A stretch of DNA of 64,000 bases from Dyella japonica DSM 16301. Lineage in GTDB: Bacteria > Pseudomonadota > Gammaproteobacteria > Xanthomonadales > Rhodanobacteraceae. This document shows positions 26,812-36,313 of the stretch, piece by piece. Made by a program: the position numbers and the translations under genes. The stretch is taken from positions 62,001-126,000 of the forward strand of contig NZ_JPLA01000026.1 in the NCBI RefSeq assembly GCF_001010355.1. Direction: 5' to 3'. The stretch's first letter is position 1. Each line of letters starts with the position of its first letter. Under the pieces are notes generated by a model. That model saw nothing but the letters and a program-made list of their open reading frames with translations. It was not told where the DNA came from and searched no databases.

Positions 26812-27294
26812 TTAGTGGTGGTGGCCGCCTTCACCATGCACGTGGCCGTGCGAGAGCTCTTCCTCGCTGGCGGCGCGCACGTCGGTCACTTCCACGTCGA
26901 AGTGCAGCGTCTGTCCGGCGAGCGGATGGTTGCCGTCGATGTGCACCTTGTCGTTCTCGACCTTGGTCACGGTGACGTTGATGGCGCCCTGCGGGCCGCG
27001 GCCCTGGAACTGCATGCCCGGCTGGATATCGTCCACGCCCTGGAAGGCCTCGCGCGGCACTTCCTGCACGAGCTCGGCATGGTGCACGCCGTAGCCTTCT
27101 TCCGGCACCACGTCGACCTTGAACTGATCGCCGACCTGACGGCCTTCCATCGCCTTTTCCAGGCCCGGGACGATCTGGCCCACGCCCTGGAGGTACACGA
27201 GCGGCTCGCGACCCTGCGAGCTGTCGAGGACCTGGCCGTTGTCGTCGGTCAGCGTGTAATGGAAGGAAACGACGGAGTTGTTGGCGATCTGCAT
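26812..27294 (-). CDS. slyD: FKBP-type peptidyl-prolyl isomerase SlyD
   Basis: A 160-residue protein with the split FKBP domain and inserted IF chaperone flap: FHYTLTDDNGQVLDSS, then GQIVPGLEKAMEGRQVGD, and the flap around 65-120. The C-terminus is His-rich (HGHVHGEGGHHH), as in nickel-binding SlyD that aids metallochaperone function. Length is shorter than E. coli SlyD because the metal tail is brief. The start giving MQIANNS matches the family. It is divergent from dacB. Confidence 0.93.
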   Translation of the reverse strand: MQIANNSVVSFHYTLTDDNGQVLDSSQGREPLVYLQGVGQIVPGLEKAMEGRQVGDQFKVDVVPEEGYGVHHAELVQEVPREAFQGVDDIQPGMQFQGRGPQGAINVTVTKVENDKVHIDGNHPLAGQTLHFDVEVTDVRAASEEELSHGHVHGEGGHHH

Positions 27295-27412
27295 GATGTT
27301 CTCTGAGTGGGGAGTGGCGCCGGCAGAGACCGGCACGAAACTGCAAGATTAACAGACCCCTTGTGACGATGCTGGCTAGGCGCGGGGCCATCGGATTGGC
27401 GATACTCCCTCC

Positions 27413-29026
27413 ATGGGTTCTCAGAAATACGCAGCAGCCCGCCGTTGGCCTGTCCTGTTGGGGCTGGCACTGGCGGCCTTGTCGCTGGGCACGCCGGTGG
27501 TCGCCGCAGCTCAAAACCAGGCTATTCCCGCGCCGCCGGCCACCGTCCAGCCCACGCTCGCCGAGCAGATCGACAGTCTGATCAGCCAGCCGCGCTTTGC
27601 CGGCGCCGACTGGGGCATCGCGGTAATTTCGCTCAGCAACGGACGCAGCGTTTACAGCCATCACGCGGACCAACTGTTCCAGCCCGCCTCGACCGCCAAG
27701 CTGTTCACGGCGGCGGTGACGCTGAGCCAGCTGGGGCCCGACTACCGCATTCCTACCCGCGTGGTCAGCGGCGGCGAGATCCGCAACGGAAAGCTGGACG
27801 GGCCGTTGATTCTCTACGGCATGGGCGACCCCACGCTTGGCGTCGACCCCGCCACGCTGCGCTGGGCCGATCAGCTCGCCGAACAACTGGCAGCGCAGGG
27901 TCTGCGCCACGTCCACGGCGATCTGATCGCCGATACGACGTATTTCGCCAGCCCCATGATGGGCAGCGGCTGGGAAGCGATCGACCTGCAAAGCTGGTTC
28001 GCCGTGCCGGCCACGGCGCTGAGTGTGGGCGAGAATCAGGTGGATCTCACGGTGACCGCGGGCGTCGGCGCCGGTGCGCCGGCCGAGTTGCGCTTCGATC
28101 CTGCCAACGCGATACCCAGCGTGGCCAACGAGGTGATCACCAGCGCCCAGCGCACCCACAACGACGTGAACCTGTATCGGGCGCCCGGCGATGGCGTGCT
28201 GTACGCGTTCGGCAATATCGCGGCGAAATCGCCCGCGCAGAATTACAAGCTCGCCCTGCCCGACCCGGCCCAATTCGCGGGCCGGCTGCTTCAGGAGGCG
28301 CTGGTGCGCCGTGGCATCCAGCTCGACGGCAAACTGCTCACGGTGCACTGGCCGCGCCGCGATACGTTCCTGCCCGCGCAACCGCGCACGCTGGCCGAAG
28401 TGCTGTCGCCGCCCATCAGCGAAATACTGGAGCGCGGCCTGAAGCGCTCACAGAATCTCTACCTGCAAAACCTGCTGCTGCTCGCCGGCGTCAAGGCGCA
28501 GGCCGATACGGAGCAGCGCGAGGGCAGCATGGGTTTCGTCACCAGTGAACGCTGGGGCATACGCGCGATGCATCAGCTGCTGGAGCAGATTGGCATCACG
28601 CCCGCGGCGAGCCTGATTGAGGAAGGCACGGGGCTCTCCCGCCGCAACCTGGCCACGCCGAACGCGATGGCGTATCTGCTCGCCTTCCTCGCCAAGCAAC
28701 CGTATGGGCCGGCGCTGGTGGAAGCGCTGCCGATCGCCGGCGTGGACGGCACCTTGCAATGGCGCATGCGCAACACCCCGGCCGAAAACAACGTGCACGC
28801 GAAAACCGGCAGCATGAGCTTCGTGCATTGCCTGGCCGGCTACGTCACCAGCGGCGATGGCGAACGGCTGGCGTTCGCCATCATGCTCAACAACTACGAT
28901 CCGCCGGCGGGCGCACCCAGCGCCACCCGCGATATCGACCAGATTGCCGTGCTGCTGGCCGGCTCGCGCCATGCGCCCAGCAGCGCCAGCTCAGCACCGG
29001 CGGTGGCGACTCATCCCGCCAACTGA
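27413..29026 (+). CDS. dacB: D-alanyl-D-alanine carboxypeptidase/endopeptidase PBP4
   Basis: A 537-residue class C penicillin-binding protein of the peptidase S13 family that trims and cleaves peptidoglycan crosslinks in the periplasm. The signal peptide covers about 1-33. The active-site SxxK is STAK at 93-96, SxN is SQN at 346-348, and KTG is KTGS at 464-467. The large insertion between SxxK and SxN is normal for PBP4. Its 3' end overlaps the convergent glutathione peroxidase gene by 16 nt. Confidence 0.95.
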   Translation: MGSQKYAAARRWPVLLGLALAALSLGTPVVAAAQNQAIPAPPATVQPTLAEQIDSLISQPRFAGADWGIAVISLSNGRSVYSHHADQLFQPASTAKLFTAAVTLSQLGPDYRIPTRVVSGGEIRNGKLDGPLILYGMGDPTLGVDPATLRWADQLAEQLAAQGLRHVHGDLIADTTYFASPMMGSGWEAIDLQSWFAVPATALSVGENQVDLTVTAGVGAGAPAELRFDPANAIPSVANEVITSAQRTHNDVNLYRAPGDGVLYAFGNIAAKSPAQNYKLALPDPAQFAGRLLQEALVRRGIQLDGKLLTVHWPRRDTFLPAQPRTLAEVLSPPISEILERGLKRSQNLYLQNLLLLAGVKAQADTEQREGSMGFVTSERWGIRAMHQLLEQIGITPAASLIEEGTGLSRRNLATPNAMAYLLAFLAKQPYGPALVEALPIAGVDGTLQWRMRNTPAENNVHAKTGSMSFVHCLAGYVTSGDGERLAFAIMLNNYDPPAGAPSATRDIDQIAVLLAGSRHAPSSASSAPAVATHPAN

Positions 29027-29496
29027 CGCTCGAGATCCTTGCCGATCTTCTCCGGCGTATCGGTGGGGGCGTAGCGCTTGACCACCTGGCCGTTGCTGTC
29101 GACCAGGAACTTGGTGAAGTTCCACTTGATCGATTCGCTGCCCAGGATGCCCTTGCCCTCGCTCTTGAGCCACTTGTACAGCGGATGCGCGCCGTCGCCG
29201 TTGACCTCGACCTTGGCGAACAGCGGGAAGCTGACGTCGTAGCTGGTGGAGCAGAAATTGCGGATCTCGGCCTCGTCGCCCGGCTCCTGATGGCCGAACT
29301 GGTCGCAAGGAAAGCCCAGCACCACCAGGCCCCGCTCGCGATCGGTGCGCCACAAGGCTTCCAGCCCGGTGTATTGCGGGGTGAATCCGCATTTGGACGC
29401 CACGTTGACGATCAACAGCGTCTTGCCGCGGTAGTCGCCGAGCGAACGCTCGTTGCCGTCGATATCGCGGGCGGAGAAGTCATAGACAGAGGTCAT
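29011..29496 (-). CDS. Glutathione peroxidase-family thiol peroxidase
   Basis: A 161-residue thioredoxin-fold peroxidase. NVASKCGFTPQY places the peroxidatic Cys36; LGFPCDQFGHQEP and WNFTKFLVD supply the Gln, Trp and Asn of the catalytic tetrad. Bacterial members usually use thioredoxin rather than glutathione. No export signal if the start is MTSVYDFSARD, the family-typical position; a start 17 codons upstream is less likely. It is divergent from metN. Confidence 0.93.
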   Translation of the reverse strand: MTSVYDFSARDIDGNERSLGDYRGKTLLIVNVASKCGFTPQYTGLEALWRTDRERGLVVLGFPCDQFGHQEPGDEAEIRNFCSTSYDVSFPLFAKVEVNGDGAHPLYKWLKSEGKGILGSESIKWNFTKFLVDSNGQVVKRYAPTDTPEKIGKDLERQLAG

Positions 29497-29627
29497 GGCT
29501 GCCATTCCTCGTTGAAAGGACGCCAGTCTAGCCCCATGCAGCGTCACGGTGTCTTATGCTTGCCACCGCCGGCACCCCCGGCAGCTGCCCCAGGCGCCAG
29601 CCTCCCCGGTTTCCCCGAAGGTATTCC

Positions 29628-30656
29628 GTGATCAGATTTCTGGATGTCCATAAGTCCTACCGTGTCGACGGACGGGACGTTCCCGCGCTGCAACCCTTCA
29701 GCCTCGACATCGCCGATGGCGAAGTGTTCGGCATCATCGGCCATTCCGGTGCGGGCAAATCGACGCTTATACGTCTGATCAACCTGCTGGAACGGCCCAG
29801 CGGCGGCCGCATCCAGATCGGCGATACCGATATGACCGCGTTGACGGAATCGCAGCTGCGCCAGCAGAGGCAGCGCATCGGCATGATCTTCCAGCACTTC
29901 AACCTGCTGTCGTCGCAGACCGTGGCCGAAAACGTGGCCTTCCCGCTGCGCCTGGCCGGCGAGCACGACAGCGCATCCATTGCCCAGCGCGTGGACGAGC
30001 TGCTGGCGCGCGTGGGCCTGACCACACATGCCGACAAGTATCCCTCCCAGCTTTCCGGCGGCCAGAAGCAGCGCGTAGGCATTGCGCGCGCGCTGGCCAA
30101 CCGGCCGTCCATCCTGTTGTGCGACGAAGCCACCAGCGCGCTCGATCCGCAGACCACGGCTTCCGTGCTCGAGCTGCTGGCGGAGATCAACCGCGAGCTC
30201 AAGCTCACCATCGTGCTGATCACGCACGAGATGGACGTGGTGCGCCGCGTGTGCGACCGCGTGGCCGTGCTCGATGCCGGGCGCATCGTGGAGAGCGGCG
30301 CCGTCGCCGATGTCTTCCTGCATCCGAAACATGCCACGACGCGCCGTTTCGTCAACGAGGCGTTGCCGGAAGAAGCGGCCGGCGAGCAGATGCCGTTCGC
30401 TCATGTGCCTGGCCGCATCCTGCGCCTGTCGTTTCGCGGCGAGGCCACCTGGACGCCGGCACTGGGGCGCGTCGCACGCGAGACCGGCGTCGATTTCAAT
30501 ATCCTCGCCGGGCGTATCGACCGTATCAAAGACCTTCCCTATGGGCAGCTCACGCTGGCCATGCAGGGCGAACGGGTCGACGACGCGCTGACCATACTTC
30601 GCGAGTCGGGCATCGAGATCGAAGAAATCACCTCATCGCTGGAGAATCGCGCATGA
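29628..30656 (+). CDS. metN: Methionine ABC importer, ATPase MetN
   Basis: A 342-residue ABC ATPase that drives D/L-methionine uptake. Walker [10 protein letters not shown] at 38-46, signature LSGGQ at 142-146 and Walker B LLCDEA around 163-168 are intact. The C-terminal 75 residues form the NIL regulatory domain that senses methionine. The start is a GTG preceded by GAAGG; it gives [14 protein letters not shown], which matches family N-termini, whereas the upstream ATG does not. The stop overlaps the metI start (ATGA). No SAM riboswitch or convincing MetJ box was found upstream. Confidence 0.97.
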   Translation: MIRFLDVHKSYRVDGRDVPALQPFSLDIADGEVFGIIGHSGAGKSTLIRLINLLERPSGGRIQIGDTDMTALTESQLRQQRQRIGMIFQHFNLLSSQTVAENVAFPLRLAGEHDSASIAQRVDELLARVGLTTHADKYPSQLSGGQKQRVGIARALANRPSILLCDEATSALDPQTTASVLELLAEINRELKLTIVLITHEMDVVRRVCDRVAVLDAGRIVESGAVADVFLHPKHATTRRFVNEALPEEAAGEQMPFAHVPGRILRLSFRGEATWTPALGRVARETGVDFNILAGRIDRIKDLPYGQLTLAMQGERVDDALTILRESGIEIEEITSSLENRA

Positions 30657-31333
30657 GCGCTCCGCTGCAGAATCTCTTTCCGAATATCGATGACTGGAGC
30701 GAGATCGGCCACGCCTGCATCGACACGCTGCTGATGCTCGGCGGCTCGCTGCTGCTGACCATCGTGGTTGGATTGCCGCTGGGCGTGCTGCTGTATCTCA
30801 CTGGCAAGGGCCAGCTGCGCGCGATGCCCAAGCTCTACGCGGTGTTGTCGCTGCTGGTGAATATCCTGCGTTCGATCCCCTTCATCATCCTGATGATCGT
30901 GCTGATGCCGCTCACCTATGTACTGGTGGGCACCAAGCTCGGCATACGCGGTGCGATCCCGCCGCTGGTGATCCGCGCGGCGCCGTTCTTCGCGCGCCTG
31001 GTGGAAACAGCGCTGCGCGAAGTGCAGCGTGGCGTGATCGAAGCGAGCCAGGCGATGGGCGCCACCACCTGGCAGATCGTGCGCCACGTGTTGCTGCCCG
31101 AGGCGCGCGGCGGACTGATCGCCGGCATCACCGTGACGGCGATTGCGCTGGTCGGCTACACGGCCATGGGCGGCGCCATCGGTGCGGGCGGCCTGGGCGA
31201 CCTGGCCTATCGCTACGGCTATCTCAGCTACAAGTCCGATTACATGGTGGTCACCGTCGTGCTGCTGATCGTGCTGGTCCAGCTGTTGCAGATGGCCGGC
31301 GACCGTATCGTGGCGCGCTATACGCGGCATTGA
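30653..31333 (+). CDS. metI: Methionine ABC importer, permease MetI
   Basis: A 226-residue inner-membrane permease with five predicted spans. The EAA coupling loop appears as [24 protein letters not shown], in part, contacting MetN. The segment [20 protein letters not shown] is family-typical. The ATG overlaps the metN stop by 4 nt, so translation is coupled. It is followed by metQ after 76 bp. Confidence 0.96.
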   Translation: MSAPLQNLFPNIDDWSEIGHACIDTLLMLGGSLLLTIVVGLPLGVLLYLTGKGQLRAMPKLYAVLSLLVNILRSIPFIILMIVLMPLTYVLVGTKLGIRGAIPPLVIRAAPFFARLVETALREVQRGVIEASQAMGATTWQIVRHVLLPEARGGLIAGITVTAIALVGYTAMGGAIGAGGLGDLAYRYGYLSYKSDYMVVTVVLLIVLVQLLQMAGDRIVARYTRH

Positions 31334-31409
31334 TCAGGCGCTTTTGCATTCGGCGGTATGGACGGCTATGGTGTTGCACCGCATCACGCGTTTTCGCCAT
31401 ATAACGAAG

Positions 31410-32210
31410 ATGAATAAGCTCATAGCCATCCTTTCCGCCTTGCTCCTGCTGGCGGGTTGTTCGTCATCCAACAGCGGCGGCGACGCCAACAGCCAGAAGC
31501 TGGTGGTAGCCGCCACCGCCGTGCCGCACGCCGAGATCCTCAAGCAGGTCAAGCCGATCTTGGCCAAGCAGGGCATCGAGCTGGAAATCAAGGTGTTTGC
31601 CGACTACGTCCAGCCCAATACGCAGGTGCTGGAAAAGTCGGTCGATGCGAATTATTTCCAGACCAAGCCCTACCTCGACGCGTTCAACCGCGAACGCGGC
31701 ACCAACCTCACCATCGTGACGGGCGTGCATATCGAGCCGTTCGGCGCCTATTCGCGCAAGCTCAAGTCGATCGACCAGCTGCCGGATGGCGCCTCGGTCA
31801 CCCTGCCCAACGATCCCAGCAACAACAGCCGCGCGCTGCTGCTGCTCGCCAAGCATGGGCTGATCACGCTGAAGGATCCGAGCAACGAGCTGTCCACGCA
31901 GAAGGACATCACGGCTAATCCCAAGCACCTGAAGTTCCGCGAGCTGGAGGCAGCGATGCTGCCGCGCACGCTGGACGAGGTGGACCTCGCCCTGATCAAC
32001 ACCAATTACGCGCTCGCCGCGGGCCTCAACCCGACCAAGGACGCGCTGCTGATCGAGGACAAGGACTCGCCGTACGTGAACTACCTGGTGGCCCGTCCGG
32101 ACAACAAGGACGATCCGCGCGTGCAGGCGCTGGCCAAGGCACTCACCAGCCCCGAGATCAAGGCGTTTATTGAGCAGAAGTACCAGGGCGCGGTGTTGCC
32201 TGCGTTCTGA
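31410..32210 (+). CDS. metQ: Methionine-binding lipoprotein MetQ
   Basis: A 266-residue substrate-binding lipoprotein of the NlpA family. The signal MNKLIAILSALLLLAGC places the acylated cysteine at 17. The mature part begins KLVVAATAVPHAEILKQVKP, and KVFADYVQPNTQVLE, then ANYFQTKPYLD, are the NlpA/MetQ fingerprints. It completes the metNIQ operon. An inverted REP pair starts 10 nt after its stop and probably marks the 3' end. Confidence 0.96.
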   Translation: MNKLIAILSALLLLAGCSSSNSGGDANSQKLVVAATAVPHAEILKQVKPILAKQGIELEIKVFADYVQPNTQVLEKSVDANYFQTKPYLDAFNRERGTNLTIVTGVHIEPFGAYSRKLKSIDQLPDGASVTLPNDPSNNSRALLLLAKHGLITLKDPSNELSTQKDITANPKHLKFRELEAAMLPRTLDEVDLALINTNYALAAGLNPTKDALLIEDKDSPYVNYLVARPDNKDDPRVQALAKALTSPEIKAFIEQKYQGAVLPAF

Positions 32211-32220
32211 AGAGCTCCCC

Positions 32221-32298
32221 TGTGGGAGCGCACCCTGTGCGCGACTGGCCTCGCCCGAACAGCGGTGGCGGCAGTCGCGCACAGGGTGCGCTCCCACA
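32221..32298. repeat. Inverted REP pair in the metQ/pncB convergent gap
   Basis: Perfect 27-bp arms at 32221-32247 and 32272-32298 (TGTGGGAGCGCACC onward, each ending next to CTG/CAG) surround a 24-nt loop. Same family as the other REP pairs. Confidence 0.95.
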
Positions 32299-32310
32299 AT
32301 ACGGAAAGCC

Positions 32311-33507
32311 TTAGCAGGTCACCGCTTCCGGATCAGCCGGAATCTCAAACACCCTGCGCAGATACGCCACGTAGGCGCTGTCCTCGCACATATTTTTTCC
32401 GGGCGTATCGCTGAGCTTCGCCACCGGCTGGCCGTTGCAGCGGATCATCTTGATCACGATCTGCAGCGGCTCGGGTCCCACATCGTTGGTCAGGTTGGTG
32501 CCCACGCCAAAGGCCAGCTGGCAGCGGCCGTGGAAGTGTTCGTACAGCTGCATCACCTTGGGAATATCCAGGCCGTCGCTGAAGACCAGCACCTTGGTGC
32601 GCGGATCGACGCGATTGGCGCGGTAATGCGCCAGCACACGCTCACCCCACGCAAACGGATCGCCCGAGTCATGGCGCGTGCCGTCGAACAGCTTGCAGAA
32701 ATACATGTCGAAGTCGCGCAGGAAAGCGCTCAGTCCGTACACGTCGGACAGCGCGATGCCCAGGTCGCCGCGATATTCCCTCGCCCAGGTTTCCAGCGCC
32801 GCCACCTGCGAGTCGCGCAGCCGTGGTCCGAGCGCCTGATGCGCCTGCAGGTACTCATGCGCCAGCGTACCCAGCGGGGTGAGACCGAGTTTCCAGGCCA
32901 GCCACACATTGCTGGTGCCGGTGAGCTGGCGGCCCAGTCCGTCGCGCAAGGTGGTGACGACTTCCTCCTGCCAGGCACGAGAGAAACGGCGGCGCGTGCC
33001 GTAATCGGCGATGCGGCATTCCTGGAAGCCTTCGGTGTCGCGCAGCAGTGCGATCTTTTCGCGCAGGCGGCGACGTCCTTCATCCAGCGAAAGACCGGGC
33101 TGGGTATGGCGGAAATACACCTCGTTGACGATCGCCAGCAGCGGCACTTCGAACAGGATGGTGTGCAGCCACGGGCCGCGGATATGGATCTCGATCTCGC
33201 CGGGGCCGTCCTGCGCGGGAACGATCTCAACGTACTTGGCGTTGAGCTGGAACAGGCCCAGGAAGTCGACAAAATCGCTCTTGATGAAGCGCCAGGTGCG
33301 CAGGTAATCCAGTTCAGCCGGCGTGAAGCGCAGCGAACACAGCGCCTCCAGCTCCTGGCGGATCTCGTCGATATACGGCGTGAGATCGATGCCGGGGTTG
33401 CGGCATTTGAACTTGTATTCGACTTGCGCCGCAGGATAGTGATGCAGCACGACCTGCATCATGGAGAACTTGTACAGATCGGTGTCAAGCAGGGAGGAAA
33501 CGATCAT
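32311..33507 (-). CDS. pncB: Nicotinate phosphoribosyltransferase
   Basis: A 398-residue cytoplasmic enzyme that makes nicotinate mononucleotide from nicotinate and PRPP in the Preiss-Handler NAD salvage route. Family blocks [13 protein letters not shown] at the N-terminus, [19 protein letters not shown] (phosphohistidine region neighbourhood) and VFSDGLD are present, and the length matches the E. coli enzyme. It is the partner activity of PncC (244-750), which is not adjacent. Its start faces a candidate small RNA on the same strand. Confidence 0.95.
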   Translation of the reverse strand: MIVSSLLDTDLYKFSMMQVVLHHYPAAQVEYKFKCRNPGIDLTPYIDEIRQELEALCSLRFTPAELDYLRTWRFIKSDFVDFLGLFQLNAKYVEIVPAQDGPGEIEIHIRGPWLHTILFEVPLLAIVNEVYFRHTQPGLSLDEGRRRLREKIALLRDTEGFQECRIADYGTRRRFSRAWQEEVVTTLRDGLGRQLTGTSNVWLAWKLGLTPLGTLAHEYLQAHQALGPRLRDSQVAALETWAREYRGDLGIALSDVYGLSAFLRDFDMYFCKLFDGTRHDSGDPFAWGERVLAHYRANRVDPRTKVLVFSDGLDIPKVMQLYEHFHGRCQLAFGVGTNLTNDVGPEPLQIVIKMIRCNGQPVAKLSDTPGKNMCEDSAYVAYLRRVFEIPADPEAVTC

Positions 33508-33586
33508 CAGTCGCTCACGCGGCGCGGGGAGCCTTGATTATCCTCGCCCGGCGGTGGTCGCGGCGAGTCGGCGGCGAACCCCAGGC

Positions 33587-33720
33587 AAATAAAAACCCCG
33601 GTAGCCAGGGGAGGGGCTACCGAGGTTTTGTCAGGCCGGTCTCATAACAAAGAGGGGAAAAGGACCGACCCCTCAGTGGCACGATGGTGCTGTACCACTT
33701 CTTGTCGCCGTCACGGCGAT
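33587..33720 (-). ncRNA. Candidate small RNA in the pncB/cytochrome divergent gap
   Basis: The genes on both sides point away from this 334-bp gap, so the strong terminator in it cannot serve either. The stretch upstream of the terminator on the minus strand holds hairpins (CGCCG-TGA-CGGCG, GCAC-CATC-GTGC, and GAGGGG paired with CCCCTC) and no convincing coding frame. The terminator loop reads CCTCCCCT, C-rich and anti-Shine-Dalgarno-like. A weak TTGAAC box lies upstream with a long spacer to TAAGCA. Boundaries are approximate. The rest of the gap shows nothing recognisable. Confidence 0.45.
33592..33629 (-). terminator. Strong terminator of the candidate small RNA
   Basis: CGGTAGCC (33599-33606) pairs with GGCTACCG (33615-33622) and the stem extends with AAAACCC against AGGTTTT (one mismatch), with an 8-nt loop. 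The minus-strand tail is TTTTTATTT; the plus-strand tail is only TTTTG, so minus-strand termination is favoured. Confidence 0.8.
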
Positions 33721-33841
33721 ACGTATGCTTAGTGTGGCCGGCCTGGCGCTAGTTCAAGCGCCCCGTCAGTTTCGTTCAGCTTTTGGCAAGCTGGGCACTC
33801 CCGCCTGGCATCGGCGGCTTATTCCAAGGAAACGTCGCCCG

Positions 33842-34657
33842 ATGGTTCGCCTGCTACAACGCCTGTGCCTGCTCGCCCTGGCCGCCACCCTGCCCCTGCA
33901 TGCCGCCGATCTCACGGTCGACCTGGGCCACGGCAGCAAGACCTACAACACCGCCCAGCTGCTGGCGCGCAGCGATGCCCGCGACGTGACGATTCCAGCC
34001 GATGTCGCCTTCAAGCGCCCCATGCGTTACCGCGCCGTGCCCCTGAAGGCGTTGCTGGAGGGCGTATCGCCCGACGACACCCTGCAATTCACCGCCTCCG
34101 ACGGTTTCGCTGCGCAGATCTCAGCGGCCCTGATCGTGCGCGCGCACGGCTCGGAAGCCTGGCTCGCCGTGGAGGATCCCGCCCAGCCCTGGCCGACGCT
34201 GGCCGAGATCAAGGGCGATGCGGGCCCCTTCTACGTCGTGTGGACCCAGCCGGAGGCAATGAAGATCGGGCCGGAGCAGTGGCCATTCCAGCTGGCCTCC
34301 ATCCGCCGCCAGGCGCCCGTGGCCGAACGCTTCCCCGCCATCGTGCCCGATCCCGCCCTCAAGGCCGGCAGCCCCGTGCAGCGCGGCTTCGTGGTGTTCC
34401 AGCACACCTGCTTCGCGTGCCACACGCTCAATGGTCAGGGTGACGCCAAGCTGGGCCCGGACCTCAATATTCCCCACAGTCCGACGGAATATCTGCGCGA
34501 GGATTTGTTCCGCGCGTATCTCCGCGATCCGCAGTCGCTGCGTCACTGGCCGCAGGCGCGCATGCCCGGCTTTGATCGCAAGGCGCTGTCCGATCAGGAC
34601 CTGGATGATCTGCTGGCCTATCTGCGGCACATGGCCGGCCGCAAGGCGCAGCCCTAG
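33842..34657 (+). CDS. Periplasmic c-type cytochrome with N-terminal oxidoreductase-like domain
   Basis: A 271-residue exported protein. The signal peptide is about 1-22 (LLQRLCLLALAATLPLHAAD). Residues 23-160 resemble the beta domain of molybdopterin-type oxidoreductases (RAVPLKALLEGV, FTASDGFAAQISAALIV), without visible cofactor residues. A class I cytochrome c domain follows with CFACH at 190-194 and a likely axial Met in RMPGFD. The shorter ATG is chosen for its signal peptide. The 3' end overlaps the convergent peptidase gene by 4 nt. Partners are not apparent. Confidence 0.85.
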   Translation: MVRLLQRLCLLALAATLPLHAADLTVDLGHGSKTYNTAQLLARSDARDVTIPADVAFKRPMRYRAVPLKALLEGVSPDDTLQFTASDGFAAQISAALIVRAHGSEAWLAVEDPAQPWPTLAEIKGDAGPFYVVWTQPEAMKIGPEQWPFQLASIRRQAPVAERFPAIVPDPALKAGSPVQRGFVVFQHTCFACHTLNGQGDAKLGPDLNIPHSPTEYLREDLFRAYLRDPQSLRHWPQARMPGFDRKALSDQDLDDLLAYLRHMAGRKAQP

Positions 34658-35757
34658 GGAGACGGCGCGATCGACGGCTGCCCGGTCGAATCCAGCCACT
34701 GCTGCAGCGAACGTTGCCGCTGCGTGTACGGTTGCCGCGCAAACTCGCGCACGCTGGCGTAGAACGCGGGCCACTGCCCTTCCGCGTGACGGAACAGGGC
34801 GAGGAACACCGGCGTCCAGCGATCGTAAATGCCGAACGGCAGCAGCCGCGCGTTGTTGATCGGACCATTGACCCAGGCGTCGTAGCGATGGTCGCCCGGC
34901 CAGTCCAGGTCGCGCCACTGCACGTAGCGCACGCGGAAGTCGTCGATGGCCTGCTGCTTGGCCTTGGCCATGGCCGGTTCGTCCACGCCGCTGGCGTAGA
35001 GCGTCTTCAGGCGGTCGCGCAGATCCATCACCAACCAGGTGAAGCCATCGTCCATGGTCTTCTCCCGATCGTTCTGCGCCGGCAGTCCACGCGACTGGCG
35101 CCATTGGCGCAGGCCCTCCTCCTGCACGAAGCTGGCGAAGGACTCGTTGAATGAACTGTCGTCCTTCACGTAGATCAGCTGGTGCGCGAGCTCGTGGAAG
35201 ATGGTGGCGGCCAGCTCGTCGTCGTCCCAGCGCATCATGCTGCTGAGGATGGGATCGGCGAACCAGCCCAGGGTGGAATACGCCGGCACGCCGCCGACGT
35301 AGACGTCATCGCCCTGCGCCTCCAGCCGCAACGACTCGGCCTTGGCCTTGTCCTTGGAAAAATAGCCGCGATAGGCCACGCAACCGGCGAAGGGAAAGCA
35401 GTGCTGGATCGGCGCGATGGAAAAACGTGGCGTCGCGAACACATTCCACACCACGTAGGAACGGTCGAGCTTCACGTAGCTGGTGTAGCTGCGGTTATCC
35501 GGCAGATCCAGGCGATCGGTCGCGAACCGGCGCGCCTGCTGGGCCAGTTCCAGGCGCTTGCGGATTTCGGCATCGGTGGACGGATCGCGCAGCACCTCGC
35601 TCACGTCGCGGCGGTTCATCACCAGCTCGCTCTGGCCCTTGGCCACGTGAGCGTAGTAATCGACGGTGCTGCACGCACCAAGCAACAAGCCCATCGTCAC
35701 GGTGACGATGGGCCTGAGGATGGCGGGGATGGTCGGCACGAAGCGTGGCAACGTCAT
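34654..35757 (-). CDS. Putative zinc aminopeptidase lipoprotein (Aminopep family)
   Basis: A 367-residue lipoprotein; VTVTMGLLLGAC places the acylated cysteine at 29. The HEXXH site is HELAH at 188-192 with a downstream Glu in FNESFASF (Glu205). The blocks YAHVAKGQ, FPFAGCVAYRGYF and VPAYSTLGWFADP are typical of the COG4324/PF10023 putative aminopeptidases, whose substrate is not established. It is followed on the same strand by nothing closer than the REP-free convergent overlap with the cytochrome gene. Confidence 0.9.
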   Translation of the reverse strand: MTLPRFVPTIPAILRPIVTVTMGLLLGACSTVDYYAHVAKGQSELVMNRRDVSEVLRDPSTDAEIRKRLELAQQARRFATDRLDLPDNRSYTSYVKLDRSYVVWNVFATPRFSIAPIQHCFPFAGCVAYRGYFSKDKAKAESLRLEAQGDDVYVGGVPAYSTLGWFADPILSSMMRWDDDELAATIFHELAHQLIYVKDDSSFNESFASFVQEEGLRQWRQSRGLPAQNDREKTMDDGFTWLVMDLRDRLKTLYASGVDEPAMAKAKQQAIDDFRVRYVQWRDLDWPGDHRYDAWVNGPINNARLLPFGIYDRWTPVFLALFRHAEGQWPAFYASVREFARQPYTQRQRSLQQWLDSTGQPSIAPSP

Positions 35758-35777
35758 GCCGCGATTGTGCCGCGATT

Positions 35778-36182
35778 TCAGTGGCCGTGGCCGCCGTTCC
35801 AGCCGCCGTGACCGCCATTGCCGTGGCCACCGCTCCAGCTGCCGTGGCCACCGCGGTAATAGCCGCCACCGCCGTGGTAATAGCCGCCGCCGCGATAGTA
35901 GCCACCACCGTGGTAATAGCCGCCGCGGTAGCCGCCGCCGTACCAGCCGCCAATGCCGATGCTTACGGCCGGGCCATAACAGCAGCCGTAACCGTAGTAG
36001 CCATAGCTCGGGTAGTAGTAGCCGGGGTAGTAGCCGTTGCTATAGGTGACGCCGGTACCGTAGTAGGCGTCGCCGCCACCGGTAGCGACCGGACGCACGT
36101 AGCTGTAGCCCGGATCGTAGTAACAGCCGGATAGCGCCGCGGTGGCAACCGCCAGAGCGAGACCGGCAAGCACGCGTTTCAT
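35778..36182 (-). CDS. Gly/Tyr/His-rich small lipoprotein
   Basis: A 134-residue precursor with a lipobox signal (MKRVLAGLALAVATAALSGC, Cys20). The mature protein is low-complexity: first Tyr/Gly/Pro-rich (YYPGYYYPSYGYYGYGCCYG), then GGYYRGG and GGHG repeats ending GGWNGGHGH. The histidine-rich tail might bind metal, but this is conjecture. No catalytic domain is present. It lies 20 bp upstream of the peptidase gene on the same strand and may be co-expressed with it. Confidence 0.75.
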   Translation of the reverse strand: MKRVLAGLALAVATAALSGCYYDPGYSYVRPVATGGGDAYYGTGVTYSNGYYPGYYYPSYGYYGYGCCYGPAVSIGIGGWYGGGYRGGYYHGGGYYRGGGYYHGGGGYYRGGHGSWSGGHGNGGHGGWNGGHGH

Positions 36183-36313
36183 GACGTAAGGCCTTCAGGG
36201 GGGAAGACAGCCTCACTTTGAACCTGTGCTGGTAAGTGCGCACTGAACGCTACCGACATGACTGGCGGGTATTTACCTGCCAGCCATGCCGGGACCGACG
36301 TGGCGTCGTCGGT

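Noticed and set aside
29497-29627. SAM riboswitch or MetJ operator before metNIQ
   Set aside because: No tandem AGACGTCT-like boxes and no SAM aptamer motifs were seen.
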